From the NCBI GenBank assembly GCA_020718315.1, contig DYSK01000055.1:1-12525 (forward strand): a stretch of 12,525 nt of DNA, given 5' to 3'. This stretch comes from Draconibacterium orientale. Its GTDB lineage: Bacteria > Bacteroidota > Bacteroidia > Bacteroidales > UBA12170. Shown here in pieces: positions 1-7,638 of this stretch. The notes below the pieces were generated by a model. The model worked only from the letters and a program-made list of their open reading frames with translations, was not told the origin of the DNA and did not search any database. A program made the translations under genes and the position numbers. Numbering within the stretch: position 1 is the stretch's first letter; each line of letters opens with the position of its first letter.

Positions 1-974
1 TTGCTTAAAATTTTGTTTACTTGCTGTGCGAGTTGAGCAATGTTTTCGTCGTCAAAAAGCAGCCCGTTTTCCATTTCTTTTACTAAATCTGGATTTCCAC
101 CTGCATTGGTTGCAACGATCGGAAGTTTCATATACATGGCTTCCAAGATGGCTTGCGAAAGACCTTCGGTTGTGGATGGTAAAACGTATAAATTAAAAAG
201 CTTGTAATAGGCCAAAACTTCCGATGGATCAACCATGCCCAGAAAATGAAGTGTATGTTTCTTACGGGCAATTTCCACGGCTTCTATACCTAGTCTTTCG
301 GCCGTAAAGCCAAGAAAAAAAGCTGTAACCGGCTCGTCAATCAAGGCCAAAGCCTTAACCAATTGAATGTGTTTTTTCATTCGCGAAATGCATCCAATTA
401 CGCGTTGACTTTTAGGAAGGTTGTATTTTTTTCGGAGTTCTACCACTTGGGCTTCATCTATATTTTTATATTTTTCGGCAGGAGTTCCGTTGTATATGAC
501 TGTAACGTGATTTTCGGGCGTTCCTATTTTTACAAGCGCTTCTTTAACGCCTTGGCTAACTGCAATAATTTGATCTGTTCCTTTGGTGTAGAACCACGAT
601 TGGATTCCGCCAATCGAAAGTGGCATCTGACGCCTTGTGTGAACTAATTTTACCGGCAAATGGAACAACCATCTGGCAAAAATAGAAAGATATCGGTCGT
701 ATGAAGCTTGGGCATTGATAATCTCTATCTTGTCGCGCCGAACGATGTCCCGAATTCCTTTCATGGTTTTTAAATCCCATTTCGAAGCAAAAGGAAGATG
801 TTCAATTTTTACGTTGCTTCCCGCCAATAACCTCACATATAGGCTTGTTGGTTTGCAGGCCAGCGTAACAAAATGACCATTTTGTGTAAGTCCTTTGGCT
901 AAATAGCTAATAGACATTGTAGATCCGGCAATAACGCCTTCGTAAGTAAGAATGAGTATGTGCAAAGGTTTCAT
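1..974 (-). CDS. Glycosyltransferase, GT4-like (GT-B fold), 3' end outside window
   Basis: This is a partial gene: the frame is open from an ATG at 974 to the left edge, giving 324 codons, and the C-terminus lies outside. The N-terminus reads MKPLHILILTYEGVIAGSTM, the first beta strand and glycine-rich turn of a GT-B enzyme. A mid-protein stretch (QRVIGCISRMKKHIQLVKAL) matches the start of the family's nucleotide-sugar-binding half. Near the edge TTEGLSQAILEAM carries the E-x7-E motif that contacts the donor, followed by the usual PIVATNAGGNPDLV. There is no signal peptide or membrane helix, so it should act at the cytoplasmic face of the inner membrane. Such enzymes transfer sugars from nucleotide donors to lipopolysaccharide, capsule or other glycans. 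Donor and acceptor cannot be told from sequence. The family usually has about 360-400 residues, so only about 40-70 are missing. It lies 59 bp downstream of the MFS gene, with no clear promoter seen. Confidence 0.92.
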   Translation of the reverse strand, partial: MKPLHILILTYEGVIAGSTMSISYLAKGLTQNGHFVTLACKPTSLYVRLLAGSNVKIEHLPFASKWDLKTMKGIRDIVRRDKIEIINAQASYDRYLSIFARWLFHLPVKLVHTRRQMPLSIGGIQSWFYTKGTDQIIAVSQGVKEALVKIGTPENHVTVIYNGTPAEKYKNIDEAQVVELRKKYNLPKSQRVIGCISRMKKHIQLVKALALIDEPVTAFFLGFTAERLGIEAVEIARKKHTLHFLGMVDPSEVLAYYKLFNLYVLPSTTEGLSQAILEAMYMKLPIVATNAGGNPDLVKEMENGLLFDDENIAQLAQQVNKILS

Positions 975-1033
975 AGTACGTTCGGGAATATTTGGTAAAT
1001 ATCGGATTTTTTAGCTTTCAATAATGAAGTAGG

Positions 1034-2458
1034 TTAAGCCGATTTATTCGGTTGTAGGCTGTGCATTTTTCCTCGAGCCATAGAGGCAAATACACCCAAA
1101 AAGCATAAAACGGCAAAAACAATAAATGCCGTTTTTAAGGCCGCAAGCAATTGCGGAAGATTATGATTGTCTATTTTAGTCTGTCCAATGAAATATGCAA
1201 ATAGCATCATGGCAATTCCCATACTCAGCATTTGGCCCAATAGGCGCATTGTCCCAACACTTGCTGAAGCGATTCCAAAGTGTTTTCGTTCTATAGAACT
1301 CATGATTGAATTGCTGTTTGGGGAAGAAAACAAGGCAAAACCCAATCCTAAAATAGTGAGAACAAGTACAATATGTGCAAGTGAAGTTTCGGCAGAGATA
1401 AACGATATAAGAGCCAATCCAATCGCCGAAATGGCCATTCCAGCCGAGGAAATGAGTCGTGGTTCTATTTTATCGGATAAACGTCCGGCAAGTGGAGAAA
1501 AAAGTGTCATTACTATGGGTTGCGAAACCAAAATAAAACCGGCTTCTTTTGGACTTAATGCTTTAAAATACTGAAGATAAAAACTGAGTAAAAAAGCCAC
1601 TGCAAAAGTTGCACTGTAATTGATTAAGGCGGCCAAATTGGAATAGCGAAAAGTAATATTGCTTTTAAATAATTGAAGATTCAGAACCGGAAATTCTGAT
1701 TTTAGTTCCCAAAAAATAAAAACAAACAACAAAATTGCTCCAAGCAACAGAAAGCTCGCCCCGAGAACACTAGGAAGTTTTGGAAAACCACTCATAATAA
1801 AAAATAAAGCAGCCGCATAAATTGCAGAGCCTAACCAGTCGAAAGGCTCGCCTTTGGATTCTATCCACTCGTTTTTGAGTTTGCTCATGACAAAATAAAG
1901 CGCAATGATTCCCAAAAATGCTACAAAGAAGAAAATACTTCTCCAGCTCATGTATTGCGTAAGCAATCCGCCAACAAATGGTCCCAACGATAAACCTAAA
2001 TAAACGGCACTTACCGCAATTCCCATCGCTTTTCCTCTTTCTTTTGGAGGATAAACCGCAGTGATGATGGCAATTCCGGTACTGAAAATCATGGCGCTTC
2101 CAATGGCTTGAATCACACGGAACGCAATGAGAAAAGTAATGTTTGGAACAAAGCCACAAGCCAGCGAAGCAATCGAAAACAAGATTATTCCATATAAGAA
2201 TATTTTCTTTCGTCCATGAATATCGGCCAATCGGCCAAATGGAATGAGAAAAATGGCTGCTGCCAACAAATAGGAGGTAGCCACCCAGCTTAATGTGATG
2301 GCATCGGCCGAGAAGTCGGCGCCAATGGTTGGAAGTGCAATGTTGATGGCCGAACCCATAAATGGTGTAAGAAAACTCGCTATGGATGCCACAAACAAAG
2401 CCGCATTTTTTTCTGAATGCAGCGTATTTGGTGGGCTTTGTTTTTGCGGCGAATTCAT
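1034..2458 (-). CDS. MFS transporter, DHA2-like 14-helix drug:H+ antiporter type
   Basis: The 474-residue protein is almost entirely hydrophobic helices, and I count 14 likely membrane segments. That number and the length fit the DHA2 (EmrB/QacA) branch of the major facilitator superfamily. The loop after the second helix is GRLADIHGRKKIF, the MFS motif A. Helix 5 contains GLSLGPFVGGLL, the motif C (GxxxGPxxGG) seen in proton-driven antiporters, which supports export rather than uptake. It would sit in the inner membrane and expel a toxic or amphiphilic compound. The substrate is not predictable. No EmrA-type membrane-fusion partner or outer-membrane channel lies beside it. The ATG at 2458 gives a short cytoplasmic N-terminus before helix 1. 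It lies 59 bp after smpB. The gap holds only an imperfect -7 box (TATTTTTC on the minus strand), so it may be read through from smpB. Confidence 0.93.
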   Translation of the reverse strand: MNSPQKQSPPNTLHSEKNAALFVASIASFLTPFMGSAINIALPTIGADFSADAITLSWVATSYLLAAAIFLIPFGRLADIHGRKKIFLYGIILFSIASLACGFVPNITFLIAFRVIQAIGSAMIFSTGIAIITAVYPPKERGKAMGIAVSAVYLGLSLGPFVGGLLTQYMSWRSIFFFVAFLGIIALYFVMSKLKNEWIESKGEPFDWLGSAIYAAALFFIMSGFPKLPSVLGASFLLLGAILLFVFIFWELKSEFPVLNLQLFKSNITFRYSNLAALINYSATFAVAFLLSFYLQYFKALSPKEAGFILVSQPIVMTLFSPLAGRLSDKIEPRLISSAGMAISAIGLALISFISAETSLAHIVLVLTILGLGFALFSSPNSNSIMSSIERKHFGIASASVGTMRLLGQMLSMGIAMMLFAYFIGQTKIDNHNLPQLLAALKTAFIVFAVLCFLGVFASMARGKMHSLQPNKSA

Positions 2459-2517
2459 TTGTTTAGGATCTTGGGCGGAATGTTATCTACTTGAAAAATA
2501 AATTGGAATGAAGCAAT

Positions 2518-2964
2518 CTAGTGTTCTCGATCTATATCGCGTTGAATATCTTTTTGTTTTATTGTTTCGCGTTTATCGTATGTATGTTTTCCTTTTGCCA
2601 AGGCAATTTCAATTTTAGCCAAACCGCGATCGTTTATGAACAAACTGGTAGGAATGATTGTAAATCCTTTTTCGTCGATTTTGATTTTAAGTTTTCGCAA
2701 TTCTTTTTTGCTGAGAAGTAATTTGCGATCGCGTTTTACAACATGATTGTAATGGGTTCCAAGCGCATATTCAGAGATATGTAAGTTTCTAACAAAAAGC
2801 TCATGATCGATAAAAACACAATAAGAATCGGACAAGTTGGCTTTTCCATATCGAATGGACTTTATTTCCGTGCCTTGCAATTGAATGCCAGCAACAAAAC
2901 GTTCGATTAAAAAATATTCGAAACTGGCTCTTTTGTTTTTTAAGTTGATTTTTGGAAGACTCAT
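2518..2964 (-). CDS. smpB: SsrA-binding protein SmpB
   Basis: SmpB binds tmRNA (SsrA) and brings it to stalled ribosomes for trans-translation, which releases the ribosome and tags the unfinished peptide for degradation. The 148-residue length is normal. Recognisable family blocks are LQGTEIKSIR near residue 30 (beta-barrel core), KRDRKLLLSKKEL near residue 80, and the basic C-terminal ALAKGKHTYDKRETIKQKD, the tail that enters the mRNA channel. The first residues (MSLPKINLKNKRASFEYFL) also match the family start, so the ATG at 2964 is secure. A perfect minus-strand TATCTTTG box ends 18 nt before this ATG, so the gene probably has its own promoter. The tmRNA gene (ssrA) is not in the window. 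Confidence 0.98.
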   Translation of the reverse strand: MSLPKINLKNKRASFEYFLIERFVAGIQLQGTEIKSIRYGKANLSDSYCVFIDHELFVRNLHISEYALGTHYNHVVKRDRKLLLSKKELRKLKIKIDEKGFTIIPTSLFINDRGLAKIEIALAKGKHTYDKRETIKQKDIQRDIDREH

Positions 2965-2982
2965 CCTTATTTTCTAATCGGG

Positions 2983-2990
2983 CAAAGATA
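2983..2990 (-). promoter_or_regulatory. smpB -7 promoter box (TATCTTTG)
   Basis: Read on the minus strand, this is a perfect match to the Bacteroidota -7 consensus TAnnTTTG, 18 nt before the smpB ATG. No TTG lies at the usual 17-23 nt further upstream, so the -33 element is weak or absent. The call rests on the box and its position. Confidence 0.5.
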
Positions 2991-3024
2991 GAGAATTTAT
3001 TGTCATATCCCGATGAACAAGAAG

Positions 3025-3056
3025 TTGCGGAGAGATTCGAAAAGCGGAAACCGCAA
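3025..3056 (-). terminator. Weak possible terminator or hairpin between the HMG-CoA lyase gene and smpB
   Basis: Just after the lyase stop, the minus strand reads GCGG-TTT-CCGC followed by TTTT (stem arms 3051-3054 and 3044-3047). An alternative outer pairing is TTGCGG with CCGCAA (3051-3056 with 3025-3030). The inner stem has only 4 bp and the T run only 4 bases, so a working intrinsic terminator is doubtful. It lies upstream of the smpB promoter box, which is where a terminator would make sense. Confidence 0.25.
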
Positions 3057-3064
3057 AACAAATG

Positions 3065-3913
3065 CTAAACAGCCGGAAAAGTGATGGTTTCTAATTCAAT
3101 GGCTCGTTGGTAAGCAGCCATATTAATGGAAGTTTCAATTCCTTTGCTATCTATGAAAGCCAACAAATTTCCGGTTTTAAGATTTCCAATCATTTCTTGT
3201 TTCGACATGGGGCAACCTCCAAGTCCATTCATTACTGTATCAAATCTTCTGCAGCCATTGTCGAAAGCGGCTTGGATATTCGGGAAACAATTGTGGCGTG
3301 TGGTATGCAAATGGGCGCCAAATTCGATATGGGGAAATTCGTTTACTACTGTCCGAAAAGCTTGTGAGATGGTATTTGGATTTCCTATTCCTATTGTGTC
3401 GGAAAGTGCAATAATCTCAATTCCAATTTCTTGCAATTTTTTTGTCCATTTGTAAACCAAATCAGCATGCCAGAAATCGCCATAAGGATTTCCAAAAGCC
3501 ATGGAAATATACACCACCAATTGTTTGCCTGATTTTCTGCAAAGAGACTGAATTTGTTCAGTATCCTGAAATGCTTTCTCGAGATTTGAATTGATGTTTA
3601 ATTGTAAAAAAGTGTTGGAAATGGAAAATGGATAGCCTAGATAATTGATTTGTTCGTATCGCGATGCATTTTGTGCACCTCTTAAATTGGCAACAATAGC
3701 GAGTAACTTCGTGTTGCTGGGAATCAATTTTTCGATAATACTTTCGGTATCGCGCAGTTGAGGAATTGCTTTGGCACTCACAAAGCTTCCGAAATCGAGC
3801 GTATCAAAACCGATTTCTAAGAGCGCGTTGAGATAATCAATTTTTTTTGACGTCGGAATGAATTCCTTGATGCCTTGCATGGCATCGCGCGGAGTTTCTA
3901 TAATTTTGATCAT
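3065..3913 (-). CDS. Hydroxymethylglutaryl-CoA lyase family protein (Bacteroidota HLHTT type)
   Basis: The 282-residue protein is a DRE-TIM/HMGL-like TIM barrel. Members split 3-hydroxy-3-methylglutaryl-CoA into acetyl-CoA and acetoacetate at the end of leucine breakdown. Visible catalytic features are ETPRDAMQG at the start (R9, D10), HLHTT with metal-binding H201 and H203, the lyase signature core NGLGGCPMS with C234, and IGN with N244. The human enzyme has HCHDT where this has HLHTT, so one Asp is replaced by Thr. From memory this form is common in Bacteroidota. I chose the ATG at 3913 because homologues begin just before this motif. A TTG at 3967 would add 18 residues (MDENLFKKTEAAFDFKFG) without family support. 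No other leucine-catabolism gene is nearby. The reaction is well supported by the residues, but substrate proof is lacking. Confidence 0.85.
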   Translation of the reverse strand: MIKIIETPRDAMQGIKEFIPTSKKIDYLNALLEIGFDTLDFGSFVSAKAIPQLRDTESIIEKLIPSNTKLLAIVANLRGAQNASRYEQINYLGYPFSISNTFLQLNINSNLEKAFQDTEQIQSLCRKSGKQLVVYISMAFGNPYGDFWHADLVYKWTKKLQEIGIEIIALSDTIGIGNPNTISQAFRTVVNEFPHIEFGAHLHTTRHNCFPNIQAAFDNGCRRFDTVMNGLGGCPMSKQEMIGNLKTGNLLAFIDSKGIETSINMAAYQRAIELETITFPAV

Positions 3914-4020
3914 GCCAAATTTAAAATCGAATGCGGCTTCTGTTTTTTTGAATAAATTTTCGTCCAATATCCATGCTGACAGTTCTTAAAATTCAAATTT
4001 TCAGCAGTAAACAATTATAA

Positions 4021-4863
4021 TTATTTTTGTTCGCCCAAGATAATTGGCAATCCATCTTTACTGTTTCCAATCACAACTACCTTGGTGTTGGGCGATTCGG
4101 CCAATTTTAGCGTGGCTTCAATTCCTTTTTCACGCAAAATTTTGTCGGTTAAACTGGCACTTAAAATTTCATTGGCACGTGCTTTTCCCTTTGCATCTAT
4201 TTCGATACGTTGGGCTTCTTTTTGTGCTTTTTCCAATTTAAAAACATATTCTAAGCTTTCTTGCTCTTGTTTCAGTTTGTTTTCAATGGCTGTTTTGATT
4301 GTAGGTGGAAGCGTGATATCGCGCACCAAAACCTCGTTTACTTGTACATATTGTTTTATCAAAAGCGCTTTTGTTTCGTGGAAAATCTCATCTTGAATGG
4401 CATCTCTTTTCGACGAATAAATTTGCTCCGGTGTATATCTGCCAATGACCGAGCGAGTGGCTGAACGAATGGAGGGTTTAACAACTGTCTGTAAATAATC
4501 TATCCCTTTTTCTTGGTGCAATTTCCCCAATTCGGCATGCGACGGCTGATACCAAACGGAAACATCGATCGTAATTTCCAGTCCATTGGACGACAAAACG
4601 GACATGCTTTCGGCAACTTCCAATTGCCGAACGTCGTACACAAACATTTCGTTCCACGGCATAATAAAGTGGAAACCTTCACCATAGGTGTTCTTGGTGT
4701 CAACGCCGGAATTGGAGCCAAACAAGCGGAATAATACGCCTCCTTGTCCGGATTTAATCGTTACGGTCATGGTTGTCCATGCCAATACCAGAATGAGAAT
4801 CGAAATAAGCAGAATTCCAATCGGCAAAATGTTTTTCAGATTAAGATCATGTTGTGTTTGCAT
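4021..4863 (-). CDS. SPFH/prohibitin-like membrane protein
   Basis: The 280-residue protein has a single N-terminal membrane helix (about residues 11-31, after a short polar lead). It is followed by an SPFH/band 7 domain starting at VTIKSGQGGVLFRLFG and running to about residue 200. Recognisable blocks are GEGFHFIMPW, DVRQLEVAESMSVLSSNGL and VNEVLVRDITLPPTI. The next stretch (about 205-245, KLKQEQESLEYVFKLEKAQKEA region) is a charged, probably coiled-coil helix, and IEIDAKGKARANEIL is the typical prohibitin C-terminal block. Such proteins form large ring or cage oligomers on membranes that organise proteases or lipid domains. Orientation and partner are unknown. There is no NfeD-type or HflK/HflC partner and no FtsH gene beside it. 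It lies 39 bp downstream of the symporter but has its own promoter match, so it may be a separate unit. Confidence 0.9.
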   Translation of the reverse strand: MQTQHDLNLKNILPIGILLISILILVLAWTTMTVTIKSGQGGVLFRLFGSNSGVDTKNTYGEGFHFIMPWNEMFVYDVRQLEVAESMSVLSSNGLEITIDVSVWYQPSHAELGKLHQEKGIDYLQTVVKPSIRSATRSVIGRYTPEQIYSSKRDAIQDEIFHETKALLIKQYVQVNEVLVRDITLPPTIKTAIENKLKQEQESLEYVFKLEKAQKEAQRIEIDAKGKARANEILSASLTDKILREKGIEATLKLAESPNTKVVVIGNSKDGLPIILGEQK

Positions 4864-4877
4864 TGTCTTCTTTTTTC

Positions 4878-4911
4878 CAAAGATAATGTGTTTTGCCGAA
4901 TTTTATGCCAA
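4878..4911 (-). promoter_or_regulatory. Promoter of the SPFH gene
   Basis: Minus strand: a -33 TTG at 4911-4909, then 23 nt, then TATCTTTG at 4885-4878, a perfect TAnnTTTG box. The box ends 14 nt before the ATG at 4863. The TTG lies inside the last codons of the upstream symporter gene. Spacing is at the upper end of the 17-23 nt reported for the phylum. Confidence 0.6.
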
Positions 4912-6363
4912 TTTATTTTTTGGTTCTGAAACAAGCATTAAACCAAAAAACATCAACAAGCCGTTGATTATCAATAATTCAAATCCGAATTGATATCCGT
5001 TCAAAAGTTGAGGCGCATAGAACTGGATAAAGTAAGAGAGAATAGGAGAGAGCACGGCAATAAAGGGAACCCAACTGTCTTTTACACTTCGTTTTACAAA
5101 AATTCCAAAACTGAATAATCCAAGCAAGGGGCCGTAGGTATATCCTGCAATGGTAAACAATTTTGTGATAATGGCTTGATCGTTGATTAAGTTGTAACCC
5201 ACAATCACCAAAATCATCACTATAGCCATTCCAAGATGACTCATTTTACGGATTTTAGTTTTCTTTTGCTTCGAAAGATTTGGTTTTCTTTCGATTCCTA
5301 AAATATCGAGTGTGAATGAGGTTGTAAGGGCTGTTAAAGCACTATCGGCACTGCTATATGCAGCAGCAATAAGTCCAATTACAAAAACGATTCCTGCAAA
5401 AACACCCATGTGATTCAAGGCAATGGTTGGAAATAAATTGTCGCTGGTACCCGAATAAACAATTCCTTTTTGTTGGGCATAAAAGGCCAAAAATGCGCCC
5501 ATTACTAGAAAAAGAAAATTTACGGGAACGAGCGCCCAGCTCATCCAATACATGTTTTTCTTTGCTTCGGGCAGGTTTTTGCAACTTAGGTTTTTCTGCA
5601 TCATGTCTTGATCCAATCCGGTCATCACAATGGCTATAAATGCACCCGAAACAAACTGTTTTACAAAGAAATATTTATCGCGCCAATCGAAGAAAAACAT
5701 TTGAGTGTATTGGGCTTCTCGAATGCTGCCAAACAATTCGCCAACTGTTTTTCCTAACTGAGAAGAAATTAGAAATAAAACGATTACCACGGCCGCCAAC
5801 ATAAATGTTGTTTGAAGCGTATCTGTCCAAACAATCGTTTTTATTCCGCCTTTCCAAGTATAAAGTAAGATGATTCCAACAAAAACAATGACAGAGATCA
5901 GAAAAGGAACATCATAGCTGTCTAGCACAAAATATTGCAATACGCTTATAACCAAGAACATTCGGAATGAAGCCCCAATAACGCGCGAAAGTAAGAAAAA
6001 TGAGGCTCCGGTTTTATAAGAATACTTTCCAAATCGACTGTGCAAAAAACTGTAAATTGAGGTCAAATTTAGTCGATAATAAATAGGAAGCAATACGTTT
6101 GCAATCACAAAATAACCAACCAAATAGCCGAATACAATCACCATATATGAAAATTTGGTTGTACTCACAACTCCGGGAATAGAAATAAAAGTAACACCGC
6201 TGAGCGAAGCACCTATCATTCCATAAGCTACCAAATACCATGGCGAGCTTTTATTTCCAATGAAAAAACTTTCGTTGGTGGCTTTTCTGCTGGTGAGCCA
6301 ACCCACTAAAAACAGCAATAGTGTGTATGCAAAGAAACTGATAAGTATAATATTTGGTGTCAA
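4903..6363 (-). CDS. Sodium:solute symporter (SSS family), TTG start
   Basis: The 486-residue inner-membrane protein has about 13 likely membrane helices and belongs to the SSS (SGLT/PutP) family with a LeuT-type fold. Helix 1 is followed by SRKATNESFFIGNKSSPWY and then GMIGASLSGVTFISIPG, a strong family block. YSSADSALTALTTSFTLDI at about 336-354 is the helix-8 region whose Ser/Thr residues hold sodium. It should use the sodium gradient for uptake of a small solute (sugar, sialic acid, amino acid or similar), not defined by sequence. The start is a TTG at 6363. The first ATG inside (residue 49) would remove helix 1, so TTG is correct. Only 1 nt separates it from the stop of the upstream HAD phosphatase gene, so it is probably co-translated with gmhA and that gene. 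A function linked to their sugar pathway is an inference from context. Confidence 0.92.
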   Translation of the reverse strand: MTPNIILISFFAYTLLLFLVGWLTSRKATNESFFIGNKSSPWYLVAYGMIGASLSGVTFISIPGVVSTTKFSYMVIVFGYLVGYFVIANVLLPIYYRLNLTSIYSFLHSRFGKYSYKTGASFFLLSRVIGASFRMFLVISVLQYFVLDSYDVPFLISVIVFVGIILLYTWKGGIKTIVWTDTLQTTFMLAAVVIVLFLISSQLGKTVGELFGSIREAQYTQMFFFDWRDKYFFVKQFVSGAFIAIVMTGLDQDMMQKNLSCKNLPEAKKNMYWMSWALVPVNFLFLVMGAFLAFYAQQKGIVYSGTSDNLFPTIALNHMGVFAGIVFVIGLIAAAYSSADSALTALTTSFTLDILGIERKPNLSKQKKTKIRKMSHLGMAIVMILVIVGYNLINDQAIITKLFTIAGYTYGPLLGLFSFGIFVKRSVKDSWVPFIAVLSPILSYFIQFYAPQLLNGYQFGFELLIINGLLMFFGLMLVSEPKNKLA

Positions 6364-6364
6364 T

Positions 6365-6913
6365 TTAGTATGATTTTAGAGTGTGTGCAAATTGATATAA
6401 GGAAGCAAAAATTTGAAATTCATTCTCCAAAATAGCTTGATTAGATTGGATTAAAACGCTTTGCATACCAGCATTTTTGCCAAATTCCATGTCTGCTATT
6501 GTATCGCCCACCATAAAGCTTTTGCTGAAATCGACGTCCGGAAAATCTTTCTGTGCATGAAGCGCCATGGCAATTCCAGGTTTGCGACAATTTGGTATTT
6601 GAGTAGCTAAATCAGGACAAAAATAAATCCCGTCGATTCTTCCTCCGGCTAATTTAATTTGATGAATCATATATTGATGAATTTTTTCTAATTCGTCGAT
6701 GTTCATAATCCCTTTGCCGATTCCTTGTTGATTGGTTATAATGAAAATGTATTTAAAGATGGATGAAAACAATGGAAAAGCTTCCAAACTTCCTGGCAAA
6801 AAAACAAATTCTGATGGCGTTTGAATGTAGCCATCCATAATACGCTCATTGATTACTCCATCTCGATCGAGAAATAAACTCCATTCGTTTTTCAAATTTT
6901 GCAGACCTTGCAT
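6365..6913 (-). CDS. HAD-family sugar-phosphate phosphatase, GmhB-like (heptose bisphosphate type)
   Basis: This 182-residue HAD-IIIA phosphatase resembles D-glycero-D-manno-heptose-1,7-bisphosphate 7-phosphatase (GmhB). Motif I is FLDRDGVIN with nucleophile D16 and acid/base D18. Motif II is ITNQQGIGKG (T60, N61, Q62). NCRKPG holds C109, R110 and K111. The last motif is MVGDTIADMEFG (D137, D141). E. coli GmhB has a zinc loop with ligands in the pattern C-x-H ... C-x-C. Here the loop is shorter and reads FCPDLATQIPNCRKP, so only C99 and C109 remain, with Asp in place of His and Pro in place of the third ligand. The fold and catalysis look intact, but zinc binding is doubtful and the exact substrate is less certain. 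It starts 1 nt after the gmhA stop, which favours a heptose role. A histidinol-phosphate or other sugar-phosphate phosphatase is the alternative. Confidence 0.78.
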   Translation of the reverse strand: MQGLQNLKNEWSLFLDRDGVINERIMDGYIQTPSEFVFLPGSLEAFPLFSSIFKYIFIITNQQGIGKGIMNIDELEKIHQYMIHQIKLAGGRIDGIYFCPDLATQIPNCRKPGIAMALHAQKDFPDVDFSKSFMVGDTIADMEFGKNAGMQSVLIQSNQAILENEFQIFASLYQFAHTLKSY

Positions 6914-6914
6914 T

Positions 6915-7487
6915 TTATCTCGGGAAAATGGTTTTTTCTACAATCTCACACAAACTATGGCCAATAAGCATGTGAAGTTCTTGAATGCGAGGCGTATCTG
7001 TTGATGGTATTTGCAGACAAATTTGTGCAATGTCTTTGGCCTTTCCGCCACTATTTCCGGTAAATGCGACCGTTTTAATTCCCATTTCACGCGCGGCCTC
7101 AAAGGCTTTAACAACATTGGCCGAATTTCCACTTGTACTCAATCCAATCAACATATCGCCACTTTTTCCGTAGGCTTTGATCATTCGAGCATACACTTCG
7201 TCGAAAGAATAGTCGTTGGCAACAGCTGTTAAAAATGACGTGTTTACATGCAATGCTTCGGCAGCAAGCGGTGGCCGATCATAATAAAACCTTCCCGAAA
7301 GTTCGGCGGCAAGATGCTGAGCGTCGGCAGCACTTCCTCCGTTTCCGCAAAACAAGACTTTGCCGCCGGAGTTGAATACGTTCACCATTTCCTGAGCAAT
7401 CGTCGTCACTTTTGCCAGGAGACTTTCATCAGTTAATACAGCTTCTTTTAATGCGATGGATTCCTTCAATGCTCTTTGCAATTCCAT
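6915..7487 (-). CDS. gmhA: Phosphoheptose isomerase GmhA (SIS domain)
   Basis: GmhA converts sedoheptulose 7-phosphate to D-glycero-D-manno-heptose 7-phosphate, the first step toward ADP- or GDP-heptose for lipopolysaccharide cores or other surface glycans. The 190-residue length is standard. The SIS domain shows FCGNGGSAADAQHLAAELSG (about 46-65), RPPLAAEAL, STSGNSANV (about 117-125) and a C-terminal QELHMLIGH. H58, E62, Q169 and H177 line up with the four zinc ligands of the E. coli enzyme (H61, E65, Q172, H180) at a constant offset of three. It is a soluble cytoplasmic tetramer in the family. It is the first gene of the gmhA - phosphatase - symporter unit and has a good promoter match ending 14 nt before the ATG. 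The kinase/adenylyltransferase steps of the pathway are not encoded in this window. Confidence 0.95.
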   Translation of the reverse strand: MELQRALKESIALKEAVLTDESLLAKVTTIAQEMVNVFNSGGKVLFCGNGGSAADAQHLAAELSGRFYYDRPPLAAEALHVNTSFLTAVANDYSFDEVYARMIKAYGKSGDMLIGLSTSGNSANVVKAFEAAREMGIKTVAFTGNSGGKAKDIAQICLQIPSTDTPRIQELHMLIGHSLCEIVEKTIFPR

Positions 7488-7501
7488 AATTATGCTTTTT
7501 G

Positions 7502-7534
7502 CAAAAATAAGATAACTTTTGAAAGCAAGCCAAA
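7502..7534 (-). promoter_or_regulatory. Promoter of the gmhA operon
   Basis: Minus strand: -33 TTTG at 7534-7531, a 21-nt spacer, then TATTTTTG at 7509-7502, matching TAnnTTTG perfectly. The box ends 14 nt before the gmhA ATG. This is the best complete promoter match in the window. Confidence 0.68.
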
Positions 7535-7638
7535 TTTAGTGTACCACCGACTGATTCTTTCTAAAAACGGTCATAAATTGGTTTCGGCTTTATCTACAAT
7601 TTAATGTTCACAAATAAGTTAATCAGCAAAAGATGTAC

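Noticed and set aside
1167..1574. A 135-codon open frame on the plus strand inside the MFS gene
   Set aside because: It is antisense to a well-supported transporter and has no recognisable domain. Open frames opposite real genes are expected by chance.
3911..3923. A TAAATTTG box on the minus strand directly before the lyase ATG at 3913
   Set aside because: It ends only 2 nt before the ATG, so transcription would start inside the coding region. It is probably a chance match in AT-rich sequence.
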